DNA from: Haematobia irritans
Lineage: Eukaryota > Arthropoda > Insecta > Diptera > Muscidae
Direction: 5' to 3'
Assembly (NCBI RefSeq): GCF_050003625.1
Contig: NC_134398.1
Coordinates: forward strand, 100,230,567 to 100,294,566
Length of the DNA: 64,000 nt
Part shown: positions 31,767 to 42,989 of the stretch, piece after piece
How positions within the stretch are numbered: position 1 is the stretch's first letter
Layout of the letters: each line of letters starts with the position of its first letter
Position numbers and translations under genes: made by a program
Notes under the pieces: model-generated
Told to the model about the DNA's origin: nothing
Databases searched by the model: none
The model's input: the letters and a program-made list of their open reading frames with translations, nothing else

Positions 31767-33834
31767 AATTTTTTTTTATTTCAATCACGAAAATCGCGGA
31801 TTCAATCATTTTTTTAATTGAAATGTCTTCAATCACGAAAATGATAGCATCAATCACCCATTTTGATTGAAAACCAACACGATTTTCAATTAAAAATGTA
31901 ATTGACTTTTGTCATGGAATCAATTGATTGTGCGATTGAATCAATTAAAAACGTGATTGATTTTTAACATAAAATTCAATCACAGTTTTAATTGAATCAA
32001 TTAAAATTTTAATTAATTTCGCGACAAATATCAAACGACTAGTTGATTCATTCAATTAAATAATTAATTGAAATTGGCTATAAATTTCATTCAAAAAATG
32101 TATATATTGGGCCCCCAAAATCGTATTTAGTTTTATTTGAAATAAAAGAAAATATGTCATTCTTATTAAAAATATTGAATATTTTATTATTTTTTGAATT
32201 ATGCAATAGACAAATAAATTTGGTTCTTCTCATTTGTGTGTTTTGTTCTAACACAACTTACACACACAATTACTTTCAATAACAACTATAGGGTGAAAAA
32301 ATAAACTATATAAATCATTATCTTCCTTATAATAATAACAATGTCAGCATGTTCCTTCTAATAAGTAGATGCGCCTAGATTTCCAATAAATTAACAGCCT
32401 GTAAGCTAAATTAATTTTTCTGAAAGTAAACAGAATAATTCGAATTTAATTTTATTCAATTAAAAGTTAATTTTGTTAAACATTACCTGCATAGAATATC
32501 AAGTTCAATTCTTAGTTCCAGGTTGCAGATTTATAATCTTCTTTTGCAGTTGTAGTCGTTTAGCATAAAATGGTGTATTAAGGAGCTCGGTAATTTAATT
32601 TTAGTAACAATTCCTTTCCAAAATTTCCACACATTGAAATCGTCTATTAAAATTTGAACCAATCAACGACAAAAATAATGGGAAAGTAATGTAATATTTG
32701 GTATCATATTGACGATACTTTGCAAATTCTGGAAATAGAAAAAATATAAATTGAAAATACATATTTTTATTATTTTCGGATATTTTTCATATTTTTAAAT
32801 CCAAAAGAAAGAACTTTTTACCATTACATAATTCAGCTCATTAGTTTATATATCAGGTATACTGCTCTGTACTTGGGTTCAAACTGCAAAAGGCAGGTAA
32901 AACAAAAATGCAATTTAATGCCAACTTTCGCAACTTCAAGGTGAATCCTCCAACAAACCCATACCGCTCTTGGTTTTAAGAAAACTAGGAGTGAAACAAA
33001 TTTATAATTTTAAATGATCAATACGGTACCCACCTTTTGATTGCAAACATATTCTTATATATTTGATAAAATGATGGAGTTGATGGGATTGATTGTTCAA
33101 ATTCACGAAATAAAATTGATCACTAAAAGATATGAATAAGAAATATATTATTTTAGTCCGTTTAATGTAAAGAGGATTCAATGGAAACGATATTCACATT
33201 TCACAATTTCTTACCTTCAATAAACGTAGATTGTTTTCCATTTTTACAATACCACAAAACACAAACGCAGTCTCTCATATATTTTTTCATATCTTTACCA
33301 CGTGTTGTTGCACACTTTATTTATTTCAACCCTTTGCTATGATTTGTTGTTGCGTTCAAAATATTTATGCACACATTTTGAATGCAGCAGACAGAATGTC
33401 GCCAATCATGTTTTTCAATTTACGCGAAAAACAAAAACCCAACCGTTCGTTACGAGTTACTTCCACAGACTAATCTCTCCATCATACATTGTTGAATAAA
33501 TACACATCCTCTTGTTCTCTTTTCGCTCTTTCCATTGTTCAAAATTATTCAATTTCAATCACAAAGGTGATTGGATCAATTACATGTGTAATTGGAAACG
33601 GAAAATTTTTCAATCACGTTTGTTTGAAAATTATTTCCCAATTGATTAACAAATTGATTGAATCAATTAATATTTTAATTGGAAACGTAACAAACATCAA
33701 TCATTTTTTTAATTGGTTTTTATTCGGATTTGATTAAATAATTAATTGAATCAATTAACATATTAATTGAATCCGTTTCCAAATTCAATTAAGTGTTTAA
33801 TTGAAAAAAAATGTTGGTGATAATTTTTTGTGTG
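31767..33834 (+). mobile_element. Family C element, copy 2 (uninterrupted)
   Basis: About 2.07 kb, from CACAATTTTTTTTT to AATTTTTTGTGTG followed by TA. The outer 350 bp at each end are AATTGATT-like repeats, and the core (32160-33480) is unique to the family. An internally deleted sibling is at 5375-5770 and an inverted sibling at 25047-29401. No transposase motif is visible. Small frames around 33231-33499 are shared with the inverted copy but show no recognisable domain. Confidence 0.6.
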
Positions 33835-34039
33835 TACCATTCATTGAATTTGATGTCAAAAACCAATCATTTGTTTAATTGAATCAATTTAAAAAATAAT
33901 TCAAAATCGTGCTTGTTTTCAATCAAAATGGGTGATTGTCTCAATACAATTCTTTACTTCATATAAAATATGGATTAAAATATCAAAATTTTTGATGTTT
34001 TGATTATCCGGAAAAATTTGTGTAAAAATTGATTTCGAC

Positions 34040-35440
34040 GAACATAATCTTTGTCCCATTCCCAAGTTGATGGAAAAGATCTTAACAAATTGTATTTCTG
34101 ATCAGACTTCTTCATTGTTATCTGCAAATCAACATGGTTTACGAAGAATCTATCGACCATAACAAACTTTTTGAAATTTGCTTGTTTGGTTAATGATGCT
34201 TTTAAAGATCGCTTTCAAACAGGTACGATATACACCGATTTCAGTAAAGCATTCGACAAAGCTAATCATGCTCTCCTTTTTAGTGCAACATCTAGACATA
34301 TCACTGTTACCTCGGGTGTTCCCCCGGGCAGCCACCTTGGACCTGTTTTATTTTGCCTGTTCATCAATTATAAAATTTTCAAATATTCTTATGTTCGCGG
34401 ATGACGTAAAGATACTTCGTTTCTTTAATAATTCCGAAAAAACAAAAGTATCTTCAATTCGACATTGGAATTTTATGCGATTGGTGTGAGATAATTTAAT
34501 GAAATTAAATATATCGAAATGTAAATTAACCCTCTAATGCCCAATCCCTTTAGGAGGGCTTCGATATATCAGGAAGCTTTTAGTAAAACACACCTTAAGA
34601 CAACAATAATGGGTAACATAAAAAGAAAACTTAGTTAAAACTGTTCAAGAGGCTTTGCAGCATATATTGAAATTTACCGTATACATTTTTCTTGTTTCGT
34701 TTTCATGCTTTTGTGTCGTTAACATTGAATATTTAATCAGCTGGCAAAAAAAGAGGGTTAATGCACTTTTCGAGAGGAACTGTGTTTGAGTAGAGTTATT
34801 CTATTAAGACTAATGACCTGGAAGCAGTCGATTCTTTCAAGGTCATGGATTGCTAATAGACCAGCGTCTGAACTTTCGCCAACACATCTCTAAGGCTATC
34901 AGTAAAGCATTTGTTACTCTTGACAAAGACAATTTACACTTCATTAGTGCGAAGCAATCTTGAGTATGGTTCTATAATTTAGAATCCATCTTATGCCATC
35001 CACTCAAATAAGATAGAAGCCGTCCAGAAGCAATTTCTTTTATTCTGCCTTCGAACCAGAGGTTGGGATCGTTTATCAATTTCGCTTAAATCTTATAAAA
35101 TTACCCTCACTGCATAGTCGTAGAACTATGTTAAATATTTCTTTCATAATGAAGGTGAAATTGATTCAGAGTTTCTTGTGAACAAACTGTCTTAATATAC
35201 CTGGGAGGTATATATTAAAAATCAGTATAATAGATCAAACTATGCGAATAACGATCCATTTCGAAGGTTATGTATTCAGTTCAATAAATATTTTAACTTT
35301 ATAAATTTGTCTGAGAACCGAGTTATTTTGAAGAGAAATACTATTTTGCTCCTAAACCAGTAGTTATATTTATCTTTGTTTGTACATATTAGTCTGTAAG
35401 GATTTTGTATCTATAGACCTAATAAAAAAAATAAAATTCG
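34040..35440 (+). pseudogene. Decayed LINE reverse transcriptase and 3' end
   Basis: Reading across several frames gives the reverse transcriptase motifs of a non-LTR retrotransposon: SANQHGLRR near 34120, YTDFSKAFDKANHALL near 34230, TSGVPPGSHLGPVLFCLFIN near 34310, and FADDVKILRFF near 34400. Downstream come SILEYGSIIWNPSYA-like and FLLFCLRTRGWDR-like residues of the C-terminal region, with multiple frameshifts. It ends in an A-rich tail, AATAAAAAAAATAAAA, at about 35422-35437, as expected for a LINE 3' end. The 5' part (ORF1, endonuclease) is missing. The clade is probably jockey-like, but I cannot fix it. Confidence 0.75.
34530..34757. mobile_element. 228-bp TTAA-flanked MITE (piggyBac-type)
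   Basis: It begins CCCTCTAATGCCC and ends GGCAAAAAAAGAGGG, so the ends are inverted (CCCTCT...AGAGGG), and it is flanked by TTAA at 34526-34529 and 34758-34761. It interrupts the LINE between the codons for ...NISKCKL and MHFSRGT.... TTAA target duplication is the hallmark of piggyBac-type transposition. Confidence 0.85.
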
Positions 35441-35516
35441 AGCTGATAGAAAAAACCAATTGCAGATTTGGATTCAGCGTCCCAAATAACCTTGAAAAGA
35501 ATAGTTAGTTCTTATT

Positions 35517-36450
35517 CTATAGAACCATTGTTCCCCTGTGTAATGCTATACGCTGTTGTGGACTTTTGGACCACTCTTTTTGTAAACCAGCAATATACAG
35601 AAAAACACGCTTTAGTCTCTGAATGCCTTCAACGGTGGGGTTAACCAGATACCTTGATAAAAAACCAACGCTGTACGCCAAATCTGGTCTGGTTCCAAAC
35701 ATTAAATACATAAGTGCACCTACTGCTAGTCTATATGGAAATTCGTCTTTTACTTTTCTTAGCATATGACTTCTGCGAAATTTTGATATAATCTTCATTA
35801 TTTCCAATTTCCATACCAAGAAAATATGTTGCATCACTATAAGCAATTTTGAACTCTGATTGTAGATTCTTGAGAAAAGACCGTAGGTCTTCCTTATCAG
35901 AAGCGGCAACTAAGCCATCATCAACATAGAGAACAAGTATTAGCTCTTTTCCATTCTTCTTTCTTATGTACAGACAACTGTCAGCCGAACTTGTATTGAA
36001 TCCCATCTTGATTAGGAAGTTTGCCATTCTTTTATTCCAACACATGGGGGCTTGCTTTAATCCATAAAGGCTGCGTTTAAGAAGGCAAACTCTGTTTGTG
36101 CCATCACTAAAGCCCTCGGGTTGTTGCATATAAATAGTTTCACGATTTGTGAGTTGCCATGTCTTGTTTTCCATCAAAGAGTTAATTTCATTTTTCATGG
36201 CTCTAATCCACACTCCTCGCTGTTCACTTTCAAGAGCTTGTGAATATGTTGATGGCGTTTCTGTGTTATATACAAATTCTTGTGACATCATTATAAAATC
36301 ATCATTTGTAGCACTAGAAATGGGTATTGTTCCGTTTCTTAAGCATTTTACATCCCTTTCACTATTGCCAGAGCTATTTCTCTGACGCTTATTGTTCGTT
36401 GCTCTGTTAGTTTCTATTTCGTTTTCAATAGAACTTTCAACATCTTCCAC
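35517..36450 (-). pseudogene. Copia-like reverse transcriptase region, truncated and rearranged
   Basis: Two overlapping frames cover the copia reverse transcriptase. The first has MENKTWQL, joined after a large internal deletion to MQQPEGF, then CLLKRSLYGLKQAPMCWNK and LVLYVDDGLVAA with the YVDD active site. The second, after a frameshift near 35800, has YRLAVGALMYLMFGTRPDLA typical of the region between reverse transcriptase and RNase H. Sequence stops matching at about 35530, so RNase H and the 3' LTR are gone. About 100 residues of the fingers domain are missing between the first two blocks. It is inactive. Confidence 0.85.
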
Positions 36451-37460
36451 ATCGCTTTCAGAGTTATTATCGCTTGCTTTTGGGACACCTTCTTCTTTTC
36501 ATTTCATTTTTTCTTGTCGCCCAGAATCGTCATCATTCTGTAGAGGAATATCTTGCGGGTTTACATCTTCCTGAATATCTTTAATACAATTGTACTCTTG
36601 ATCTTGTATTCCACAATTTAAAGGTATTGGTATTGACACTTTTTGTTTGTTTCCCACTTCTAAATTCTTGGATTCTGTATCTCCTTGGCTTTGCACTAAT
36701 TTGTCATTTGCAGCATTATTATCAGTACAACCATGGACATTCTCATCAAATATTACATCTCTGGATACCTTTACTACATGTTGATCTTTAATATAAACAC
36801 GGTACGATTCGTCGCCTTCATATTCAACAAGATAGCATTTTTCTGATTTCTTATCCATTTTCTTGCGAAGTTGACTGGGAATGTGATCCTATAATACGAA
36901 GGTGCCGAATTCTTGGTTTCTTGCCATACCACAGTTCAAACGGGCTTTTGCCTTCTTCAGATGATTTTCCTGTGCGATTCAAAATATAAATAGCCGATTT
37001 TACGAATTCTTCCCACAACGATTTTGGAAATTCAATGCCTTTATTTGAGTACATAAAAGTTCGAGCCATTTCTACGAGTACAATAGTTCTATTTTCTCTT
37101 TCTGCACCGCCGTTTTGTTGAGGCGTATATGGGGCAGTAAACTTCTGAGCTACTCATTTTGAGCAAGAATTTCCTTTACTTCTGCGTTGTCGATTTCACC
37201 ACCGTTACCGCTTAATAACGTCTTCACTGTGTGACCTTGACTTTTCGAATGGGCAAGCATTTATAACAAAGTATCTTTTACTTCCGACTTTTGTTTTACC
37301 ATGTATCCATACCGAAATATGGTGAAATTGTCCTTAAAAACGACAAGATACTTGTATCCTCTAAAGGAAGGAGGAAATGGCCCACAAACATCAGCAAAAA
37401 TTAACTCACCTGGAGCTTTTACGGTCTCACGCTTTGCAAAAGGCAATCTTGTAAACTTTC
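36451..37460 (-). pseudogene. Copia-like integrase fragments
   Basis: Frames at 37261-37446, 36851-37069 and 36499-36858 carry integrase pieces: ELIFADVCGPFPPSFRGYKY with the first catalytic Asp; LWEEFVKSAIYILNRT and PFELWYGKKPRIRHLRI after the third catalytic region; and a C-terminal linker rich in charged residues (YLVEYEGDESYRVY). Stops and frameshifts separate them. The intervening ITDNG-type motif is not found intact. Confidence 0.8.
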
Positions 37461-37473
37461 CGAAAACGCAAGG

Positions 37474-37734
37474 TTAACAAATTTCATTTTGGTTCTTCAC
37501 GCGAATGCCCATTTCCTTCTGTAATTTATGTTTGACATGTCGTTTATCCTGGTGACCCCATCTTCCATAGAACAATTGAAGCTTTGAATTATCTATGGAA
37601 ATTGCAGCACTTTGTTTTGGAGAAATGGGATGAAAATCTATTCTGTAAAGACTTCCACATTGTTCTCGTCGTCCAGACAAAACAGTTCGTCCATTTACAT
37701 CAAACGTGCACTCTTTCATTGTAGACCTAAACTT
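37474..37734 (-). pseudogene. Copia-like pre-integrase (GAG-pre-integrase) fragment
   Basis: The frame includes LFYGRWGHQDKRHVKHKLQK and then VKNQNEIC, the region with the His residues of the integrase zinc-binding module. It continues from the - strand protease side, but is separated from it by the family D element at 37735-38311. Confidence 0.6.
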
Positions 37735-38311
37735 ACCCAGCAAAAAAATTTGGAAGTTCTTCCAAAGGCTCAACTTTAAAAGCACTTCCAAAAGATGTAC
37801 TCCCAACGATGTTCTTTATTTTAACTACACAGGAAGTTCTTTTAATTCAATTTTTTATAACTTGGTTTTTTTCATACTTTTAATGGGTAATTTTAACTTT
37901 TTTTGTTTCAAATTGGTTAAAAACAGTTTAAGAATTCATAAAATGGTACAAATTATTTAAATTTTGTCGAAAAAAATGCTAAGTCCAATCTGAAAAAATT
38001 GTGAATTTTTGAAAATATTTGAAGTCAAACGTTTCAAACAAGCGTTAGAATCCATTAAGAATTATAAAAAATTATAAAAATTATTTATTTGACAAAATAT
38101 CAAAGAATTTTTTAATTTACACCCAAAACATTGAATTCGGCTCACACCTAAAGAAGTGATGCAAATTCAGTGCAACGGCTGTTAAAATGGAGGACTTCCG
38201 TCCTATGACAAGCCCATGTTAAATTCATCGCTTCTGCGTCAATTTTGCACCACTTCCGGATCCAAAAAGAACATTTTCATTACTTTTTTGGCGACGCTTT
38301 TTTTGCTGGGT
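37735..38311 (+). mobile_element. Family D inverted-repeat element inside the copia-like element
   Basis: 577 bp with termini ACCCAGCAAAAAAA and TTTTTTTGCTGGGT, flanked by ACTT on both sides (37731-37734 and 38312-38315). It is about 85-90% similar by eye to 10922-11492 in reverse orientation. It is non-coding. The 4-bp duplications of differing sequence (ACTT, TGAT) exclude TA- and TTAA-specific families. Confidence 0.8.
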
Positions 38312-39124
38312 ACTTGAAGGGTTTCTGTCGTGAGCATCCAAAACAGAAAAAAGATTTCTTGAAATATTAGGAACATACCAGACGTCGTATAGTTTTATGG
38401 TACTCTTGATATTATTGACTCTTGATGACATTTCTATAGTTCCTTTTCCTAATGCATTTAGGGTTTCCTTACCTGCAGCCTGTATAGAATGTGGTTCTCC
38501 GAATTATTCATAATCAAGGAAAAATTCTGATGAATTCGTAACATGTCTCGTTGCGCCATTGTCAACCCACCATTCGCAACTTGAATAACTCATATTAACT
38601 TCATTAGACGCCGAATGAAGTGCAACATTCGAATGAGGTTTGTCCGTTGGCTTTGTCTTACTTGGCTTTCCATCATCAATCCACTTTTTGCAATCTTTAA
38701 TCCAGTGTCCCTTTTTCTTGCGGTAATGACATATTCCATCTTTTCTGATTCGGTGCTCCATTTTCTCATTTGCGATTAATGCCTCCTGATTTTTAGACGT
38801 TGCTTCAAATTGCTGATGGAACGACTGCCAAACATCATAAGCAGATTCTTTATCCATTACCTTCATGAAAATTTCGTCAGATATCGTATTTGTGATCAGA
38901 GTCTTCGCATAGCTGTTGGCCTTCCTGTGGAAATCACTGCAAATCTTGTGATTTCTTACTTGAGCTTCTGTCGCTCCTTCTGGTAGATGTTCCGGCTTTG
39001 TAATTCTGTGCTCAATTACATCCAGAGCACCCTCGCAGAAGTCCATAAAATCCTTGACCTTTCGCTTCCAAATCGGCCAGTCCGACTCACCACATAACTG
39101 CTTAATATTCTTCCAAAATTCCAT
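38312..39124 (-). pseudogene. Copia-like Gag and protease, mutated
   Basis: The 206-residue frame at 38504-39124 starts MEFWKNIKQLCGESDWPIWK, typical of copia-type Gag, and has KVMDKESAYDVWQSFHQQFE. The zinc knuckle reads CHYRKKKGHWIKDC, so the second Cys is replaced by Arg. The protease active site reads WWVDNGATRHV: the usual Asp-Ser-Gly is Asp-Asn-Gly. A further protease piece (RSTIKLYDVWYVPNISRNLFSV-like, 38225-38431) is in another frame. The knuckle and protease changes mean the protein would not work. Confidence 0.85.
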
Positions 39125-39223
39125 TTTCTTTTATATTTTTCTTTAAATATATAAAATTTTAGTTTTTGGATACTTCAAAAAATTGTTTTTTTCTTTTTCG
39201 AAAAATTTATTTATTTAAATTGA

Positions 39224-39241
39224 GCGGAGGGCCCATAACCT
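39224..39241 (-). other. Copia-type primer-binding site (initiator Met tRNA)
   Basis: On the - strand the sequence reads AGGTTATGGGCCCTCC. Drosophila copia primes from an internal fragment of initiator methionine tRNA, using GGTTATGGGCCC; the match here is exact over that core. It lies just upstream of Gag in element sense, next to the putative LTR. Confidence 0.8.
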
Positions 39242-39244
39242 ATT

Positions 39245-39391
39245 GTGTATGAATATTTTATTGAAGTAAAAGCAAAATCAATCGACATACAATATTTGAC
39301 AAAGAATACCAAAACTGAAAACATACAAAATAGTTGTTGAGGGCAAGTTGAAATATAACAAGTATTAATTCATTAAACACATTTTTCAACA
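39245..39391 (-). repeat. Putative 5' LTR of the copia-like element
   Basis: In element sense it would start TGTTGAAAAATGTG and end CATACACA beside the primer-binding site. The boundaries rest on TG...CA ends and the position of the primer site. The 3' LTR is absent, so no pair confirms it. Confidence 0.45.
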
Positions 39392-40038
39392 ACATATTCC
39401 CTTAATTTCATGCTGCATCTATAGCCTTTGGACATTTTGGCCAAATAGTCACCTGCAACAACGGCTATGCGGTTGTGCGAGGCATCGCTGCACAGTGCTC
39501 GGTGCTGTGTGGAGTTTGCGGCCAAAAATACTTCCAGTATATAGATATCATTGTAAAATTTCGGTTACGGTTTTATAATTAAGTCAGAACTATTCAATGA
39601 TAAAATGGAATTGATTGATGACGTTTTGGTTTACTTCTTGGGCTTCTAGAAACCATAGTTTCTATCCGATTTCCCTGAAATTGGAAATCTAGAGGTATTT
39701 TAGGACCACTAATAGGTATGCCGAAAATGGATGCATGGTGTGCCGGTCCATGCATTTATATAGCCCCCATATAGACCGATATCCCGATTTTACTTCTTGG
39801 GCTCTAGAAACCGTATTTTCTCTCCGATTTGCTTTAAACTTGAAATCTAGTGGTATTTGAGCACCACAAATAGATGCGAAGAAAATTATGGCTATCGGGC
39901 CCCCATAGACCGATCTTCTAAATTGTTTTTGGCTTCTAGTAAACGTATTCATATTTAGATATAAAAACAACAAGGCCGCTTCGGTCTGAGGGAGATAACA
40001 CAAAACAACTACAAAGACGGACAAAAGAAAACAGCTTA
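39392..40038. repeat. Spacer with family G variant repeat
   Basis: 39640-39960 repeats a module about 130 bp long (TCTAGAAACCGTA..., TCTAGTGGTATTT..., CCCCCATAGACCGAT) related to the family G units. The earlier part (39400-39640) shows nothing recognisable. Confidence 0.45.
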
Positions 40039-41330
40039 CGGGCAGTTCGGAAACTTCTTAGCCTAGTACAAAAAGCGCGGTATAAACAGAAAAAAGTTAA
40101 GTGTTTTGGAAACTTTCATCTCTGTTATGAACACATGTTAAATTTTGTTTCGATCTGGCAACTCCTTCATATAGAAACAGGTGTTCAAAAAAGACGCATC
40201 CGCAATTTTTTTACAATGGAAAAATTAGAAATGCGTGCTGTCATTAAATATTTACATAATAGAGGTTTATCGGGACAAGAAATTCATTATGATATGGTGA
40301 ATGTGTTAGGTGAAAGTGCTCCTTCATATGTAACAGTAAAAAATTGGGGTGCTGAATTTAAACGTGGTCGTAAAAGCATTGAATATGAACCACGTAGTGG
40401 ACGTCCCAAAACAGCAACAACAACAGAAATTGTAGCCAAAGTGCATGATATGGTATTAAATCATTGACGAATAAAAGTGCGTGAAATTGCTAATATCATG
40501 GGCATCTCAAATGATCGAGTCCATTTAATTTTGCATGAAGAACTACAGATGAAAAAGTTTTCTGCAAGATGGGTGCCGCATTTGTTAACAGTCGATCAAA
40601 AACGCATAAGAATGAACATTTCTCAAGCTTGTTTGGATTGTTTGGATGGAAATAAAATGGATTTTAAGCGTAGTTTCATAATTGTTGATGAGACATGGAT
40701 CCACCACTATACTCCAGAGACAAAAGAACAATCCAAACAATGAACTGAAACTGAAGGAAGTGCCCCAAAGAAGGCAAAAACAATACAATCGGCTGGTAAG
40801 GTTATGACAACGGTTTTTTGGGACTTCAAAGGTATTTTAATGATTGACTATCTGCAAAAGGGTAAAACAATAAATTCAGAGTACTATTGCAAACTTTTGG
40901 ATCAATTAAATATACAAATTTGAGAAAAACGTCCTGGCTTACAACACAAAAAAATAAGTTTTCATCAAGACAACGCACTAGCGCACAAGAATGTTTTAAC
41001 AATGGCTAAAATCAACGAATTAAAGTTCGAGTTGCTTGACCACCCACTTTATTCTCCTGATTTAGCTCCCAGTGACTTTTACTTCTTCCCAAATCTAAAA
41101 AAATCCTTGGTGGCAAGCGTTTTACCTCAACTTAAGATGCAATTACCGTTGTAAACCACTATTTTGAAGACCTTGAATAAAACTATTTTAATCAAGGGAT
41201 AGAATTGCTAGAAAAGCGTTGGACTAAGTGTGTTGAAGTTTCAGGAGATTATATTGAAAAATAAAAATATTTTTGAAAAACTATGTATTCTCTTTCATTG
41301 ATAGGCTAAGAAGTTTCCGAACCGCTCTCG
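40039..41330 (+). mobile_element. Full-length mariner (irritans-like), inactive
   Basis: 1292 bp with long inverted ends sharing GTTCGGAAACTTCTTAGCCTA, flanked by TA (40037-40038 and 41331-41332). The transposase frame is complete in length but contains stops. Inserted in spacer DNA beside the copia-like element. Confidence 0.9.
40216..41266 (+). pseudogene. Mariner transposase with three in-frame UGA stops
   Basis: Starting MEKLEMRAVIKYLHNRGLSG, one frame runs through the helix-turn-helix (KVREIANIMGISNDRVHLIL), the first Asp (IIVDETWIHHYTPE), the second (FHQDNALAHK) and the third (YSPDLAPSDFYFF), giving DD34D spacing. The frame is interrupted by TGA at 40465, 40741 and 40921 only; all three sit where Arg or Trp is expected. 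Beyond about 41110 it also loses frame (a further stop at 41152). The full set of catalytic residues remains, but the protein cannot be made whole. Confidence 0.88.
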
Positions 41331-41904
41331 TATATTATCAATTTAGAATCTTGGAATATTAACTAATAATGAAGTCTCATTGGAGACTTCAGGGGGCACA
41401 CAGCTAAAACTCTAGTTAAAATTTGCATATATGTGCGAACGAACACGTAATAATGAGACTGAAAAATTTAATATTCATTTCTATTTATTTCGATAGACGT
41501 TTTTCTTCTTTTGTTTTATTTATTTAAAGTTGCACTCAATTTTACTGCTTACTTGTTCTCTCTTTTGAAGCCGTTCTTAAAGATTATAGATGGAATAAAA
41601 CAAAAACAAATATAAATTTTAAAACCTTGTTTGCATAAGAAACAGTGTTGCCACACTTTTCGACAAACTTCTAACTTGTTTTTTTTATTTTTGGCCAATG
41701 GGGTCGACCACTGTGCGCTGTAGTCGGAAAAAAGCCCCGGTCACACTTCGATCCTCACAAAAGTATCAGATGTGCCAAACGGAAAGTGGAATACATTCTG
41801 ACGAAATTGTATCAATTAATTTCGCGATTGAATCAGAAAAAAAAATTGTGTGTAAGATGTAATTCTTGTGCATAGGTTAGTCAAATAAATAAACAAAAAA
41901 GTAT
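41331..41904. other. Unrecognised AT-rich spacer
   Basis: No gene is seen. A short stretch at about 41795-41850 resembles an end of the AATTGATT-type MITEs (TTAATTTCGCGATTGAATCAG then AAAAAATTGTGTG). Confidence 0.35.
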
Positions 41905-42180
41905 AATGACTACTGTATGAGCTGCCATGTTGCTGAGGAAAACGAATCAGTAAAACACCTCTTGTGTGAGTGTCCTGCATTTTGTGTAAGGCGTGAACGA
42001 ATTTTAGGGGTATGTAGCTTTAGGTTATTGGCGAACCTGGAAAATGTTAACTTAAGCAGTCTGCTAATGTTCTTGAAACAATCAGGTTGGTTCAAGAGAA
42101 GAAAATAATCGGGCGGGTTCAACGGTAAAAAAAACTAAGTGCCTACATGAATAGTCTAAGTGAGCCTGAATCAAATCTCC
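41905..42180 (+). pseudogene. 5'-truncated 3' end of the LOA-like LINE
   Basis: The frame encodes YYCMSCHVAEENESVKHLL-like residues through NLSSLLMFLKQSGWFKRRK and a stop. This matches the last ~65 residues of the intact ORF2 at 49149-52751 with about 15% changes, followed by shared 3' UTR (GTCTAAGTGAGCCTGAATC). It is a typical dead-on-arrival LINE copy, on the opposite strand to the full-length one. Confidence 0.85.
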
Positions 42181-42665
42181 CGATTTTCTAACACAAGCGA
42201 TTGTGGAAGGCATTTAGTATTGGAAATATTTGTCTTATTAATTGAGTGAAAACAATTTTTTTCACTCGTTAGTTGTCCATGATCAGGCCTCAAGACAAAT
42301 GATGGTAACTACCAGGTAATGTCGTAAGCTGTCCTACATAGACAAATTCATAAAAAGAGCCAAATTTTAACTTTTTTAGAAAAAACAAACGTATTAAAAA
42401 TCCATAGCAACAAAAGAACACATTTTGCAAAGAAATACTCAAGTTAGTTACGCATTAAATTCAATTAAAAAACGAATTTGTGCTTGAGTTTTTGAAATTT
42501 AATTTTGCAGAAAAAAGTTTTAGGCATTTATCAGTTAAATCTGAAATGGTCTGGGACCTCGAAAATGGTTCTTACCGTATGGTCACACTGGGCAAATATT
42601 TGACAGAATTCAAAAAAGAATTCGTCGCCACAGGCAAAGCAGCAAACATTTTTACCTCATTTTTT
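42181..42665. other. Unrecognised sequence flanking the LINE insertion
   Basis: The word GGTCACACTGGGCAAATATTTG near 42580 and its inverted partner CAAATATTTGCCTAGTGTGAGC near 44262 bracket the LINE at 42679-44203. They are probably the ends of an older inverted-repeat element that the LINE entered. Confidence 0.45.
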
Positions 42666-42678
42666 ACCTCATTCATAT

Positions 42679-42980
42679 CAATCCCACGGCGGCGGGTTCT
42701 GTGTACCGTATTGACCCGATGGACCCCATCCATTGGCCAGCGGCTGCCACATCAGTGTACGTGTTGTTTCGTCCGTTTTTTGTGTTGGACAAGGTGCATC
42801 CCGGGGAGCCTTCTCCGTTTGCTGTTGGTCCGAGTCGGGATAGAGGAGAACCCCGGACCATGGTATTGTTCAGTCTGCCGAAACCTGATCCTCCACCGTT
42901 CGGTTTCGGTCAGGTGTAACCGGTGCTTGGAGTGGGTGCATTACCGGAACTGTTCCGGCTTAACATCGCTGGTCGTCTGA
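42679..42980 (+). pseudogene. LINE 5' segment with 2A-like motif and zinc-binding residues
   Basis: In the frame open from 42480 to 42980, LLLVRVGIEENPGPW is followed by YCSVCRNLILHRSVSVRCNRCLEWVH. G-I-E-E-N-P-G-P fits the ribosome-skipping 2A consensus (D/G-V/I-E-x-N-P-G-P), and the Cys-x2-Cys...Cys-x2-Cys-x4-His pattern resembles a PHD-like zinc finger. The segment ends in a stop right at the internal deletion. Confidence 0.65.
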
Positions 42981-42989
42981 CTATGCAAG

